A stretch of DNA of 64,000 nucleotides from Paragonimus skrjabini miyazakii (lineage: Eukaryota; Platyhelminthes; Trematoda; Plagiorchiida; Troglotrematidae): positions 70,535 to 134,534 of the forward strand of contig JTDE01000691.1 in the NCBI GenBank assembly GCA_014338405.1. The letters run 5' to 3'. This document shows positions 26,537 through 37,473 of the stretch, in pieces. The position numbers were made by a program, and so were the translations under genes. Under the pieces are notes generated by a model, which saw only the letters and a program-made list of their open reading frames with translations, searched no databases and was not told the DNA's origin. Every line of letters begins with the position of its first letter. Position 1 is the stretch's first letter.

Positions 26537-27142
26537 GCGCATTCCCGAATTATGAACCCGACAGCGAAATCCGAAGCTCAGATCAACGGGCTTACCTCAA
26601 CGGGCATGCCTCCTAACCGAGTCAGGTGAGCAAACGGACAAAACACACCCAGATTAGCCGGCTGTGGGTAGGGTGGGAGTGTTCACGTATTTCCGGTAAA
26701 GTTACTCGGCCCCATCGACCCACAGTGTTTTGACAACCACGGTTCATGATGAATAACACATGACTGTTCACACACGTCTCTGTAACTGCGTCAGCGATTG
26801 AAAGGCAATTCTGGACTGGGAACCAGCATGTGTCAGTGAGTGCAAGTGGACAAAGCAAAAATACGACATTTTCCCAACGGATCGTTCGAATGCGATAACT
26901 TTTTTACCGAGCGATAGAAAATAAAAGGTCGCATTCATGAACGACGCAGATTTACAAATCACTACGAGATTGATCAAAATCTGGCAGTTTTCGTAGAATT
27001 TTGAGGCACGTGATACTGTGGTTTTAGGTTTACCGCGCCTTTTGTGGATTCTGATATGATGTATGATAGCCATGCAATGAAGACAACACATTGTTGCCAC
27101 AGGCAGCATAAATAAAAGCCAGTTGAATATGTTGTTCAGTTA
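26537..27142. repeat. left arm of 606-bp inverted repeat
   Basis: This arm is the reverse complement of 27,945-28,550, with equal length and no indel noticed. Comparison by eye finds about five mismatches in the outer 60 bp and essentially none in the parts compared further in; the 78- and 113-codon frames inside both arms translate identically. No transposase or LTR motif is present. The mirrored frames are a result of the duplication and not evidence of genes. Confidence 0.9.
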
Positions 27143-27944
27143 TCAGATTACCGACATGCCGTTCACTTGCTTCCCTTCTAGAAGTGCGTTCTGGTTCTAG
27201 GACGAAAACTTCGTCCAGAATTTGTCGTGTGCGGCTGTTGTTCGGCAAACTGAACTGAGAAGAGTAAGATGCAACACAGCTCAATATTACTGATGAGTAG
27301 TTTGGCAGATTTATGATTTCAGAAGAGACCCAATTGTGAAAAGTCAGGGCTTCGGTTGAGTTCGAACCAGCGACAGGAACGACATGCCTAAACGCGGCAA
27401 GCGCCCTACAAGCTAAGCTACGGAGCCACGCCAGGAGCTCAGAAATTACACACTTGGACTCGGTTACCCACCCGTCCACTGTCTCATACGGAATCCACCA
27501 GATGATCCAAGGGATCGACTGCTCCGGCAGGATTTATCGAACGGTTCACTCTGGAATCCACCAGCGCCACTTTTGAGCAAAGAACTCAATATGACCAGTC
27601 ACACAGACAGACACGGATCGAATTAATCGTCCCAGGGTTCACAAGCCAGACATACTTTCGGTGAGATGAAAGTATCGATTGTAAACCGCCAGCAGAAGCA
27701 TATATACTTACACTCTGTACACTGCCGGAAAAGTCAGTTTGCGAACAACCGTAATATGTATGGGGTTTGCGCCATGCCCCTTACCCCACTCCAGTAAACA
27801 CGTATCAGCATGCCATCATAGTTCGTAATCACATAACCAAAACCTGTGTGACATGTGTTTTATGTCGACCCAAATGGCACTTGCATCCTGGATATATCGT
27901 TTTCAGGACGAAGCAGGTTTCCAGCGAACAAGCCACCTCAATCC
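27143..27944. repeat. 802-bp spacer of the inverted repeat
   Basis: Single-copy within the window except for the SINE-like sequence at 27,342-27,510. Other structure: a repeated GGAATCCACCAG at about 27,489 and 27,551, an 8-bp stem with 8-nt loop at 27,652-27,675, and a TATATA at about 27,700. No coding function is seen. Confidence 0.7.
27342..27510 (-). repeat. tRNA-derived SINE-like repeat, copy S1
   Basis: On the minus strand, box A (TAGCTTAGCTTGTAGG, 27,405-27,420) and box B (GGTTCGAACTC, about 27,358-27,368) sit at tRNA-like spacing inside an 80-nt segment that folds partly as a tRNA: a 4-bp anticodon-type stem with 7-nt loop and a weak T stem. Position 33 of the loop is C and not T, and stems have mismatches, so a working tRNA is unlikely. 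A second, more decayed copy at 20,262-20,425 extends the homology beyond the tRNA part, which indicates a dispersed repeat. Confidence 0.6.
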
Positions 27945-28550
27945 TAACTGAACAACATATTCAACTGGCTTTTATTTATGCTGCCTGTGGCAACAATGTG
28001 TTGTCTTCATTGCATGGCTATCATACATCATATCAGAATCCACAAAAGGCGCGGTAAACCTAAAACCACAGTATCACGTGCCTCAAAATTCTACGAAAAC
28101 TGCCAGATTTTGATCAATCTCGTAGTGATTTGTAAATCTGCGTCGTTCATGAATGCGACCTTTTATTTTCTATCGCTCGGTAAAAAAGTTATCGCATTCG
28201 AACGATCCGTTGGGAAAATGTCGTATTTTTGCTTTGTCCACTTGCACTCACTGACACATGCTGGTTCCCAGTCCAGAATTGCCTTTCAATCGCTGACGCA
28301 GTTACAGAGACGTGTGTGAACAGTCATGTGTTATTCATCATGAACCGTGGTTGTCAAAACACTGTGGGTCGATGGGGCCGAGTAACTTTACCGGAAATAC
28401 GTGAACACTCCCACCCTACCCACAGCCGGCTAATCTGGGTGTGTTTTGTCCGTTTGCTCACCTGACTCGGTTAGGAGGCATGCCCGTTGAGGTAAGCCTG
28501 TTGATCTGAGCTTCGGATTTCGTTGTCGGGTTCACACTTCGTGAATGCGC
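27945..28550. repeat. right arm of 606-bp inverted repeat
   Basis: Reverse complement of 26,537-27,142. The outer flank (from 28,551) is unrelated to the flank of the left arm, and no target duplication was noticed. Confidence 0.9.
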
Positions 28551-30440
28551 CCTATTTGAGCTAATAGACGAAAATCACAGAGGGCACATGAACAATATGG
28601 AATCATTTCTGGAATGATAATGATATTTATAACAATAACTCTATTACTCGTCGAGTGCGGCCGGGACGCTGCAATGCAAGATCTCCCTGATGCGTTGTGG
28701 TGTTGTGTTGTGATTCAGCTCACCTGTTGGTCTATGCTACATTGGTGTGTTGTTGGATCGTTCGTCTTCTGAATCGCGAGTTAGGAATCTTTTCTTTCAC
28801 GTTGCTGCGGGCTCAGTCACTTGACCGACTGAATAGTCATATGCTTGTAGCCTAGCCCATATGAGGATCTCTCAGTGAATGCGCGCGTGCAAGTTTAACA
28901 TTCACAACCATGTGGCCGGGTAAGTGATTGTGAGAATCGCCCATCGGAGATTGTGTGTACGGCCTGATCCGTGATTGTTGGATTTTGCGTTAACACGTGA
29001 TGATCGTAGATGTCGGTTTAATGTGATCTTTGGCACAAATCTGAGGTGAATCAATGACTGAGATTCGGTTGTTAGGGTTGGTATATGGGTCTGGGACGCA
29101 ACGAGACTACTGAATGTATTGAGTTGTTCTAGCCGCACAATACTCGTTGGCAAGTTTAGCGTGGTTCTCGTTGTAAGTGCTGCTGTTTAACCTCCAGTCG
29201 TTTTTATATATGTACTGTTAGCTGTTCTATCTGACTCTTGGTTTCTTTGGAGCACTATTAGGTACATTACTAGACACGTTGGTGATGTCCGGCTGCAAAA
29301 ACGACAGGTAACTGGACTGTACAAAGGCAAAAAGACCAGATGACTGTATCCTTGCGAAAAGTTTGCCGAAGTAGACCTGACAAACTAACAATATAATAAC
29401 GTTGTCCACTAGCATACTTGAACATGGAAGTCAGAAGCATATTTTTACACAATGTAGCCTTGAACGGATTTCGCTGCATCTTATCAGGTACACAGGGCAG
29501 CATGTGGGTTTGTATAGCAGTAGGATTCTACTGGAATCTGTAAACACTTACGTGCACACAGATCAAAGCTATTCATTTACTTTGGCAGTTTAGCGCTTAA
29601 GAACAAATCGTTCTGTACGTACACCGGTGGTTCCCACCTGTGGATTGTTACCTCCTCTGCAAAACCTAAGAAGCCTTTGATTTTGCTGCGCAACCTATCA
29701 GTAAGGCTTTTTCCAGGTTTACTGCTGATCGACCTGTCAACTGGTGTTGAATGATTGATTGGTTCTTTATAACGCGTCGCCATCTGCTGAGTGGATGTAT
29801 CGTGGGCCTCTTACCGACCTAAACTAGAATGTGCTTGTTGACCTGATTGAATAACTGAGATTTCGATTTTTCTATGCCAGTGAGGTGGTATTCATAAGGA
29901 TTCATAAAAATATGAGGTTGTGCATTGAGCAGTGGCAGTGTTTTCGGAGCTGGTGGTGGGATTCCACTGGCTATGGATAACATGACTAGTTGGGCTGCGT
30001 AGAATGTGCGTCCCATGGCTGCTATGAGATGGATTTCAATAGAGTGATGTTGTCATCACTCTCGTAAGACAAACAATGGCAAACATTAATTCTGAGAACA
30101 GTTGAAGCCATCACGGCAACCGTTTTTTGCTGAAGTTCTGAGCAAACGCGAATACGTGACCAGTTTCTCCAGATGTAGTTCTCAGCAACAACATTCCTCA
30201 AACAGATTCATTTAGCACGTTAACAACACCTGCACCAGACTGCGCTTGTAGTGAATAGGCAAAAAACGGTGAACCTTCAATTGCTGTACTTTTTAAATGC
30301 GGTTCTGGTAGACAGACCGTGGTATATAAATCCTGTTATACCACCGCATCAGAGTATCTAAAAACCTGTGCTCATGCTCAGGGACAAAATTAATTTGACA
30401 AATCTTCCGGTTCACAGGGTCAAGTGTACGTGTCTGGAAA
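28551..30440. other. unassigned DNA
   Basis: No domain recognised. A minus-strand frame from an ATG in good context (30,016 down to 29,819; begins MGRTFYAAQLVM) is proline-rich and could be a first exon, but there is no supporting downstream exon. A perfect 8-bp hairpin with 4-nt loop lies at 30,042-30,061 (GAGTGATG/CATCACTC). Confidence 0.4.
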
Positions 30441-30449
30441 AATAGCTGC

Positions 30450-30770
30450 ATGAAGTCGAAAATTGAGTTGGTTGTTACCGTTCGACGGTGCTGTCCAGAC
30501 TGCTATATGGTAGTGAAAATTAGGTATTATATCAGCGAGATTTGTGGCAGTAATGTCACCTTAATTGAGGTATATCTGAGGTACATCCTTGGTTTTCGGT
30601 GGTCGGATGCGGTCCCGAACACTGAGGTGCTTCAGTGAACAGATACGGATAAGAATGAACTCATGCTGATGCTGTCTCAGCTGTCTTGGCTAAGACACAT
30701 CCGTGGAACACCTAACGATCGGGCTCCAAAACAGCCGTTATATGCAAAGCCAAAAGCAAGGACATGAAAT
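30450..30770 (+). pseudogene. non-LTR retrotransposon C-terminal remnant
   Basis: The frame holds YILGFRWSDAVPNTEVL, the phrase found after the RT in many RTE/BovB- and jockey-like elements (ILGIRW-D-V-N-EVL). After a stop, about 40 bases on, comes SWLRHIRGTPNDRAPKQ, matching the usual LRWLGHI-R---DR-P phrase. It differs from the RTE family at 41.7, 49.2 and 61.6 kb, so it is a second non-LTR lineage. Only the C-terminus survives. Confidence 0.55.
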
Positions 30771-30779
30771 CGAGGTGGT

Positions 30780-32270
30780 TAGAAGCTGCGATACTAGGAC
30801 GTTACCTAAGTGATTCTCTCGTGTCGCAACATCGATCTTGGATAATGGGAAGACAAGCCCCATTCGTACTGCCCGGAGGAATGCGATCGGGAAGGGCACA
30901 TAAAGGTTCAGTGTACAATAGTTTCTTGAACGTTAATTCCAGTGTACGAGATTCAGAGGAACTATATGTGACGTAGGTCGTGGTACTGTGGGCATGTCAC
31001 TGCGATAAGTGAGGTTGTGATTACGCTGGCTATCCCGGATGGTTAGTTCTTCAATGTACTCATGCCACACTGTTACCAAAGAAACAACGAATAATTTAAG
31101 TGTAAGCAAGTTGACTCAATTTTACTTCTATCGTTCACGTTAACCAACAACCTGGGTTGTTTGGTCAATCACTTGCTATCCTTTTCAGAAACCTGGGTCA
31201 CGATGGCTCTCTATCTTTTATTTTCTTCAGCTTTGTTGGTAAATTGTACGTTGACGGTTTGATTTGGTTTCGAATCAAAGTTATCTTTTGTTTTTCTCCC
31301 TAATCTTACGAACAAAACAATAGTGTACGTTGTTATTTTGGAAGTCCTTTTTTGGTATATTTTCAACATGTTTCTTCCCAGCTTAAGTCTGACCTTTAGG
31401 ATCCAATTTTTTGACTTTCATACTAGCCCACCAACTGGCTAACCAGCATCGATCAACTGGAACAAAACGACACTTACTCACACGTCTCCTGGTCTTTTTT
31501 TCGGGGTTACACTGGAAGCGTTGTATGTGAGTGCAGTTACAAGTGGTAGAGTAAAAGTCACTATGAGGACGTTTATGCATTTGCTTCTTTTGATTTGAGT
31601 TAGACAGGCTAAGCCGAAATGAATAACGCTAACCGTGTGTGTGGCTACTGATTTTGTTAGTTTGGTTCACAGTTCCTACTACACATTGATAGTTAAACCC
31701 GCAGACTGAAGTATGTACCTGATTTGACGCAAAGAAATGTGCTAAGAGATACACTGTGCAAAAATAGATTTCTTATTTTTCTGGTTAAACCAACAATATG
31801 TCAGTTTAAGTCATTTATCTACCAAGAAGTTTTGGTCGCTGTTTTACCATTTCATAATTACAATCACTAATACTGGGACAAATAACATGCCAACCTAATT
31901 TCAAGTAGTTAACCATTACATTCCAAACGGTTTCCACTTATGTATAAGGTGACAATCGAGTGGCCACACAGGAAAATTCAAATTCACGAGAATTTATAAA
32001 ACGAGCGAACTTTGATATTTGAAAAAAATGAGATGTATTTTATTTTCATCCACCTGTAGTACATAATAAGTAAGTTCCGAAGATAGAGTTGGAGAACATG
32101 CTCAACAGTTTTATACATTTCAATATCGTCTTATTATTTATCAAATCCGCGTTTCATATAACGACTGTAATGTCAACATAAAAACGGATAGCATCAACAA
32201 TTTTAGAACATTCAGGCAAACGTTTATTAGCTCATTCAGTAACCTGAATATAATGTAATGTTGGTTTTGT
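30780..32270. other. AT-rich intergenic DNA upstream of the peptide gene
   Basis: No gene recognised. It presumably contains an upstream exon or the trans-splice region of the gene at 32.3 kb, but no TATA box or leader exon could be singled out. Confidence 0.4.
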
Positions 32271-32276
32271 TTTTAG
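32271..32276 (+). promoter_or_regulatory. 3' splice acceptor before the peptide ORF
   Basis: A T-rich tract ends in TTTTAG, 28 bases upstream of the ATG. It fits either a 5'-UTR intron or a spliced-leader acceptor; flatworms use both. Confidence 0.6.
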
Positions 32277-32304
32277 GCTTATACGTGAACAAAAACACAA
32301 AACG

Positions 32305-32556
32305 ATGAAGGCTGCTTACATCACACCGGTTGTCAGTTGCCTTATTTTGTGCTATTTGGTTAGTACACATCCTTCATCGAGCTTTTCTTCTGAAGATGAA
32401 CGACAAACAATCAGATGGTACCCGCGTCTTACTTTGGTCAAACGCCCGGTTCACATGCCGTTCAATGTTGCTTGGCGTAACATCAAACGTTATGGAATGC
32501 ATCGAATGATTGAGGAACCCAAACGCCCCTATGCAACAGACGAATGGGAGGATTAA
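32305..32556 (+). CDS. secreted peptide precursor (neuropeptide-like prohormone)
   Basis: An 83-residue protein in one exon. Residues 1-21 (basic Lys2, hydrophobic VVSCLILCYLV) form a signal peptide. The rest is small, polar and cut by three Lys-Arg pairs at 46-47, 61-62 and 73-74, the prohormone convertase pattern. Predicted products after the first segment are PVHMPFNVAWRNI, YGMHRMIEEP and PYATDEWED. None ends in Gly, so they would not be amidated, unlike most known flatworm neuropeptides. A T-rich splice acceptor lies 28 bases before the ATG and AATAAA signals follow at 32,555 and 32,631, which supports a real transcript. I do not recognise the peptide family. A small secreted effector without cleavage is the alternative. 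Orientation is convergent with the tetraspanin gene. Confidence 0.7.
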   Translation: MKAAYITPVVSCLILCYLVSTHPSSSFSSEDERQTIRWYPRLTLVKRPVHMPFNVAWRNIKRYGMHRMIEEPKRPYATDEWED

Positions 32557-32560
32557 TAAA
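32555..32560 (+). terminator. polyadenylation signal overlapping the stop codon
   Basis: AATAAA shares its first two bases with the TAA stop of the peptide gene. Confidence 0.45.
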
Positions 32561-32630
32561 GTAGAACCCCCATGAACCTGTGACCATGATTTGATTGTTG
32601 TGCATTACTGTTAAGTTTCCAAATTCCTTA

Positions 32631-32636
32631 AATAAA
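32631..32636 (+). terminator. polyadenylation signal
   Basis: AATAAA 75 bases after the stop codon; the more conventional position for the peptide gene. Confidence 0.5.
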
Positions 32637-32649
32637 TATTCAGCGTTCA

Positions 32650-35600
32650 TAAGATGGCTTACATTTTTCGAGGTAGAAGGTTTCTGCAAAGAGAAACAGT
32701 GGTTGTTATCAGTTCAGTGAATGTATCAATACGAAGTGAAAGCCTATCATAATGTATATACTGGGTGAAGAATAATTAATATTGTACATATTGTCCACCA
32801 CGATTCGTCAGTACTGACTGCGACGAAAATGCTACTTAAGGATGTGTTTATCCAGACATCTAACCATCTATTCATAATTTCGTCATCGGGGAGTGAGATG
32901 AACATAAGAAGTTTTACATCTTTTTTTCCATAAGCTGTGAAGGACCAAGCAGTACGAACGTGCTGGTGGCCACAGAATATTTGTCAAGTGGTGACAAAAT
33001 CTGTAAATATTTAATGGAGGTAGATGTCGTCATCATGTCAGACACACAGACTATTCATAAGTATTATCAATTTTCGAACACTACCGTTTTCTCCACTTTC
33101 GTTACTACCAGAATAAAGCAATTTCATGCGAAAATATCAGGTAGGAATTTTTAAAACAGCCGATGATTCGAGTTTCCATATTCACTGGGAGTAATATTTT
33201 CTTTTGATGTGACTATGCCAATCCGTTTTTAATGTTAAACAACATGGATTCCACAGACAAAAGGGAGACACCACCATGTCTCTCTTGTTTAAAAGTCGAC
33301 TCGGTGGTGTAATGCACTTATGCTGTGTTGACACCTTGGTAGAAACTAGTTTTGATCGAAGTAATAAACGTCATTTCAACGTCAATTTCACTGCGTATTT
33401 GACAATATAACTACGAATGTCCAAACGATTAACGTTCTTTTTGACCATAAGTTTTCACTACTTATTAGTAACATAATATAATCACAAAGGTATGCAGGTA
33501 ACCTCAATCATGGGTTGCAACCGCGATCCCAACTAAATCACTAGAAAAGGTCGATAAGTGTCCACGTTTAACATTGTCTGTCCACGTTAAAGCCGCACAA
33601 TTAAATTTTGTGCGTGAATGACGACTGTGTGCTTACATCTTCTTAACAACTATGACTAAACTTGTGGTTTTCGGTGGCCAGTTTAGATTAGACTTCATAT
33701 TCCTACATGCACAAGTGGAAGCAAAAATCCTCTTGCCACAAGTGTATGCACCGATGTGGATCTCGGTGGAAGCTCACAGGTAGACTCATGGGGACAACAG
33801 CTGAAGCGTACTTGTCTTGGATTATACAGAATCGGCTATTGATGATTAATCAACAGGGTTTGTCGATATTTCGAAGTTGTAAACATTCACTGTGACAGTA
33901 AAAACTGATGCAGTACTAGTAATGCGACCTGTGGATTAAAAAGTAGCCAGACTAGTGAACAAATAATTGCAATAAGTTTACCACATTATGTCACCTGTAT
34001 TATCCAATTACTCGGCACGTAGACTATGTCTTAACACACTTCAAATTGTATACAGTTTTTGGTGACCACGGAGTAGAAGTATGCCAATCATTCAAGTGAC
34101 TCATGGTACACAGGACGATGAATTGGTAAAATAGGTCCGATAGAAGTTATTTTTCTACCATTACGTGAAGAAATGGATTTCGGTTGTGGTTATGTTTTAT
34201 TAAACTTTCCAACTTACAGTTGCTATTGTCTATTTTGTACGTATATCTATACTCGGTGTATACATTTCTAGGCTTTTGCTGTTGCTACCATGATTAAACC
34301 TATGACATTTTCAGTTTCTGGTGACCTGATTTCAAATAATCAGTGTGTTTATGGTATGTACACGATGTGATGATAACAAGGGGAATATAGAAAAATAATT
34401 GAGATATTCAACTTCGATCACTCAAGTTTCTTAGTAATCCCCAGATACTAATAAACAGATGGTTGATCAATTTTGGATATCTTGACGTACTTCCATTCAC
34501 AGGGAGCCAACGAACTTCCAGTATACGGTAGTCTAACTTAGGCAGCATGAACTATCATTGACACAAATTTCAAACCATTTTCTGTAGTGGATTTGCGATA
34601 AGAAACCTGTTCTCTTAGTCGTCCAAATTGTGCTCAGATGATAAACTACACAAAAAGCGGACAAAAGTGTAGAAAAATATTCGAACTAATCATCCTGTTC
34701 CAGTAGTTCAAAGGCACCAAATGTCTCAGTGGGCGAATCGATTTTATCTTATATTCTACTGACTGCTATGAAACTGTCTCCATTAGTTACAGTATTGCAA
34801 GCGGGTATATTGACATTATTTCTGTTATTTAGCCTTCCTCCAACAGGCGGACCTGGATTCCAACAGAATACCTACCTAACACTTTCATCCCTATTGGTTA
34901 TCACATCAATAAATGTAGGGTCATAGTATTTATGTGCAAAAACGGAAACCTTTTGGAGTTTCTTCTCTGTCGGAATTTGCCCAGCAAGAATATATTCTTT
35001 TTTGTCCATCTAATTAATGAAGTGTGATACATGTAACTTTGCTCTTCAATACACATATTGGCCGGATCTGGAGATGAACGTACTAAGGACGGTTTTCTTG
35101 GAATAATATGACTGTGAATTGTTTTAGTATCTTCGATGCATTTCAGTTTCGAAAACAACAACACAAGGAAAAAGTCAGTTCAAAATGAACTGAATCAAAA
35201 AGAACAAAAAACATACGGAACACTGTTAAAATATATTGTAATTTCCGCGAAAAGAAGTACACTTCATGAATATACGATTTATTTTATATGATTCGGCCAT
35301 GTGAAATGCACTATAGAGTAGTTCGTGTTGCACATAGTCCACTACTTACAACAAATGTGAAGATCCACAATATCATTCAAGAGAAAACGTTTACAGCTTG
35401 AAATTAAACGCCACTTCAAACAATTGAAAAGTAGACTTTGGCAGGTACAGTTTTGTAAATTGCAAGAAAATAAATGCACTGTAATTGTTTCAAGTTTGAA
35501 GACGTTGTACGTCAATCATTAAATCACTTTTGAGAGAAACATTGCGAGTAGATTATAAATGATCAAAAGGAAATTGCCAGTTTACATTTTTGACAAGTAA

Positions 35601-35860
35601 AACTTTTAAAGATAGATTATATCCTTCAGATTGCCATCGAGCGAAGCAACATATCACTTTTCCATTTTTTTTAGTACAAAATACACAATTACTAAGAGGT
35701 TTTTCAGTTTGGTTTGCACAGACTGAAATACGCTACGCTTTGCGGAGTGTTAGAAAAAAAACTCTCTTTGGGAGGTTGAAAAAAGGTTTTGTAGTCGCTG
35801 AGATGAAGTGAGAACGAGCAATTAAACAACAAATGCGCAGTTCACTTGAAGAAGAGATAA
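32650..35860. other. intergenic DNA between the convergent genes
   Basis: No feature recognised. The 65-codon plus-strand frame at 34,729-34,926 is hydrophobic (two possible membrane stretches) but has no family resemblance or gene signals. Confidence 0.4.
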
Positions 35861-35865
35861 ATATA

Positions 35866-35871
35866 TTTATT
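35866..35871 (-). terminator. polyadenylation signal overlapping the tetraspanin stop
   Basis: On the minus strand TGAATAAA: the AATAAA begins at the last base of the TGA stop. If used, the 3' untranslated region would be only about 20 bases. Confidence 0.5.
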
Positions 35872-35960
35872 CAAGTTAGTATAGAAGTTGTGTTTACGTT
35901 GTCGTATTCATCAATTGCATAACCTCGAAGTAATACCAGTGAGAATACAAGTCCAATGAT
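35871..35960 (-). CDS. tetraspanin, last coding exon (end of TM4 and tail)
   Basis: The acceptor TTTCAG is followed by 29 codons and a stop: IIGLVFSLVLLRGYAIDEYD and then NVNTTSILT. It completes the fourth membrane helix and gives a short cytoplasmic tail with two tyrosines. Phase 0 joins exactly to the exon at 37,390-37,473. Tetraspanins are four-pass membrane scaffolds; in flukes they are prominent in the tegument and in extracellular vesicles. The intron to the previous exon is about 1.4 kb. Confidence 0.8.
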   Translation of the reverse strand: MIGLVFSLVLLRGYAIDEYDNVNTTSILT

Positions 35961-37389
35961 CTGAAATTCGAAGAGCAAAAAACAGCGTACAAGTTGTTCT
36001 TTGAAATGCTACAACTTAATTTGCTTATGTAAATATCATATTTAGGAACAAATTATCAATTTTGAGAACCTAATTGTAGATAAATACAAGTGAAATTTAA
36101 ACGAAATTTGTGTGCCATGTTTAAAAACGGTTAGCGCAGAAGTTTTCCCTGTTGACAGAAGTTTCGGGAATCTGCATAAATGACCTTGGTTTCAAAAGCT
36201 ATATACTACCGTCAAATTGTTTTTTGTAGACATCATACGTATAGCCACGAATAGTTTACCAACACAGTAGAGAAGATTAGTCTTGTCATAGTTTATATCC
36301 AGGAAGTCTCAGTAAATGAGCTCTGAGGCAAGTATACTACAGTTGCAGTGTAGCCATATTTAAGTGCACAGTAAACATTTGATTAGTTACCTTCAATCAA
36401 GACATTATTCGTGTAATCACTAACTCATAAGGGGTGATCATAAAACATCTAGCTGGAAAGGTACATGGTTTTATAAGACTTTCAGATTCAGATTCATGTG
36501 TGACCAGAGGTTTAAGAGTATCTCCCGTGGGTGTTCGTTGGGATGCAGGTCGGTGAAACCGAAGTAGGGGTTGAATACAATCAAGCAAAACTAAATCAAC
36601 TAGGCCTGTACTCATAAATTCAACCATGGGGCAACCAGTAACGTCCACGTGGCCGACGCAGTAGTCCCCGCTGTGCTAGCCACGTGATAAAAAATAGACG
36701 GTATATTAAGGGAAAGTGTATGAGACTGGATGGATGGGAAGTTATTGGCAAAGGCCAAGAATGGAGAGATGGTAAACAATAGGTATATAATATAAACCAA
36801 GAGATGAAGAATGCTAGGTGTATGGTAAAGAAGTAAACTTCAATCCAAGAGCATCACGTTTACGGTCAAAAGCTCCGACCGATTCTTCCGGAAGGGTGTC
36901 CCGAGTTTATATGAAGAGCCGAGATAAACGGGGTTCAGCATTCATGCAGTGAGAACGAAGTTTGTTTGGTTCAAAGCAACTGCTATCTATAACCTAGTAG
37001 CGCATATTTCGGGTCGCATAAGGAACAACGATATGCCGTGGCTATACTACCATCCCATTTCGACTTCATCGTGTGGTTCACGTATTACTGCAGGAGTTGG
37101 TTTATCACTACTGTGTATTTGCATTGAAAGTGATGATTAATTCCGTTTAAAAAGTCCATTTAACAACAAGACCGTAACCTAGGATACTAAAACTGATAAA
37201 TAATTTGAATCGGCTAACACCATTTGCATCTGTCAGTTTACAAAACTGAGATATGTGTTTTAAATGAATCATTCATGGAGCACAGCTTTATGTGCACAAC
37301 ACAGCCATACGGAAACAAGTATAGTAAGTAGCTGACAGAGCATGCCAAACGATCAGCTGACATTTAGTTCACAAACACACTGCACTTAC

Positions 37390-37473
37390 CAATAACAGCA
37401 GCATTGAAACCAGAAGCACCATGATTGGTACCGCATATGTGCGAATCCACGTAGCAATGGCTGAGGCGCAACC
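37390..37473 (-). CDS. tetraspanin, penultimate exon (GC motif and start of TM4)
   Basis: An 84-base exon flanked by TTTTAG acceptor and GTAAGT donor, 28 codons in phase 0. It starts GCASAIATWIRTY, the last loop cysteine (GC) and the short helix before TM4, then PIMVLLVSMLLLL. The GC cysteine pairs with a loop cysteine in known tetraspanins. Position, phase and sequence all fit the tetraspanin family; the neighbouring exons supply the loop and the tail. Confidence 0.85.

Noticed and set aside
26622..28465. Identical 78- and 113-codon frames in mirror orientation at 26.6-27.1 and 28.0-28.5 kb as a gene pair
   Set aside because: They are the two arms of the inverted repeat. The frames have no domain, overlap each other in different frames and need no coding explanation.
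34729..34926. Hydrophobic 65-codon frame as a small membrane protein
   Set aside because: No splice, polyadenylation or family support; AT-rich DNA easily yields such frames.
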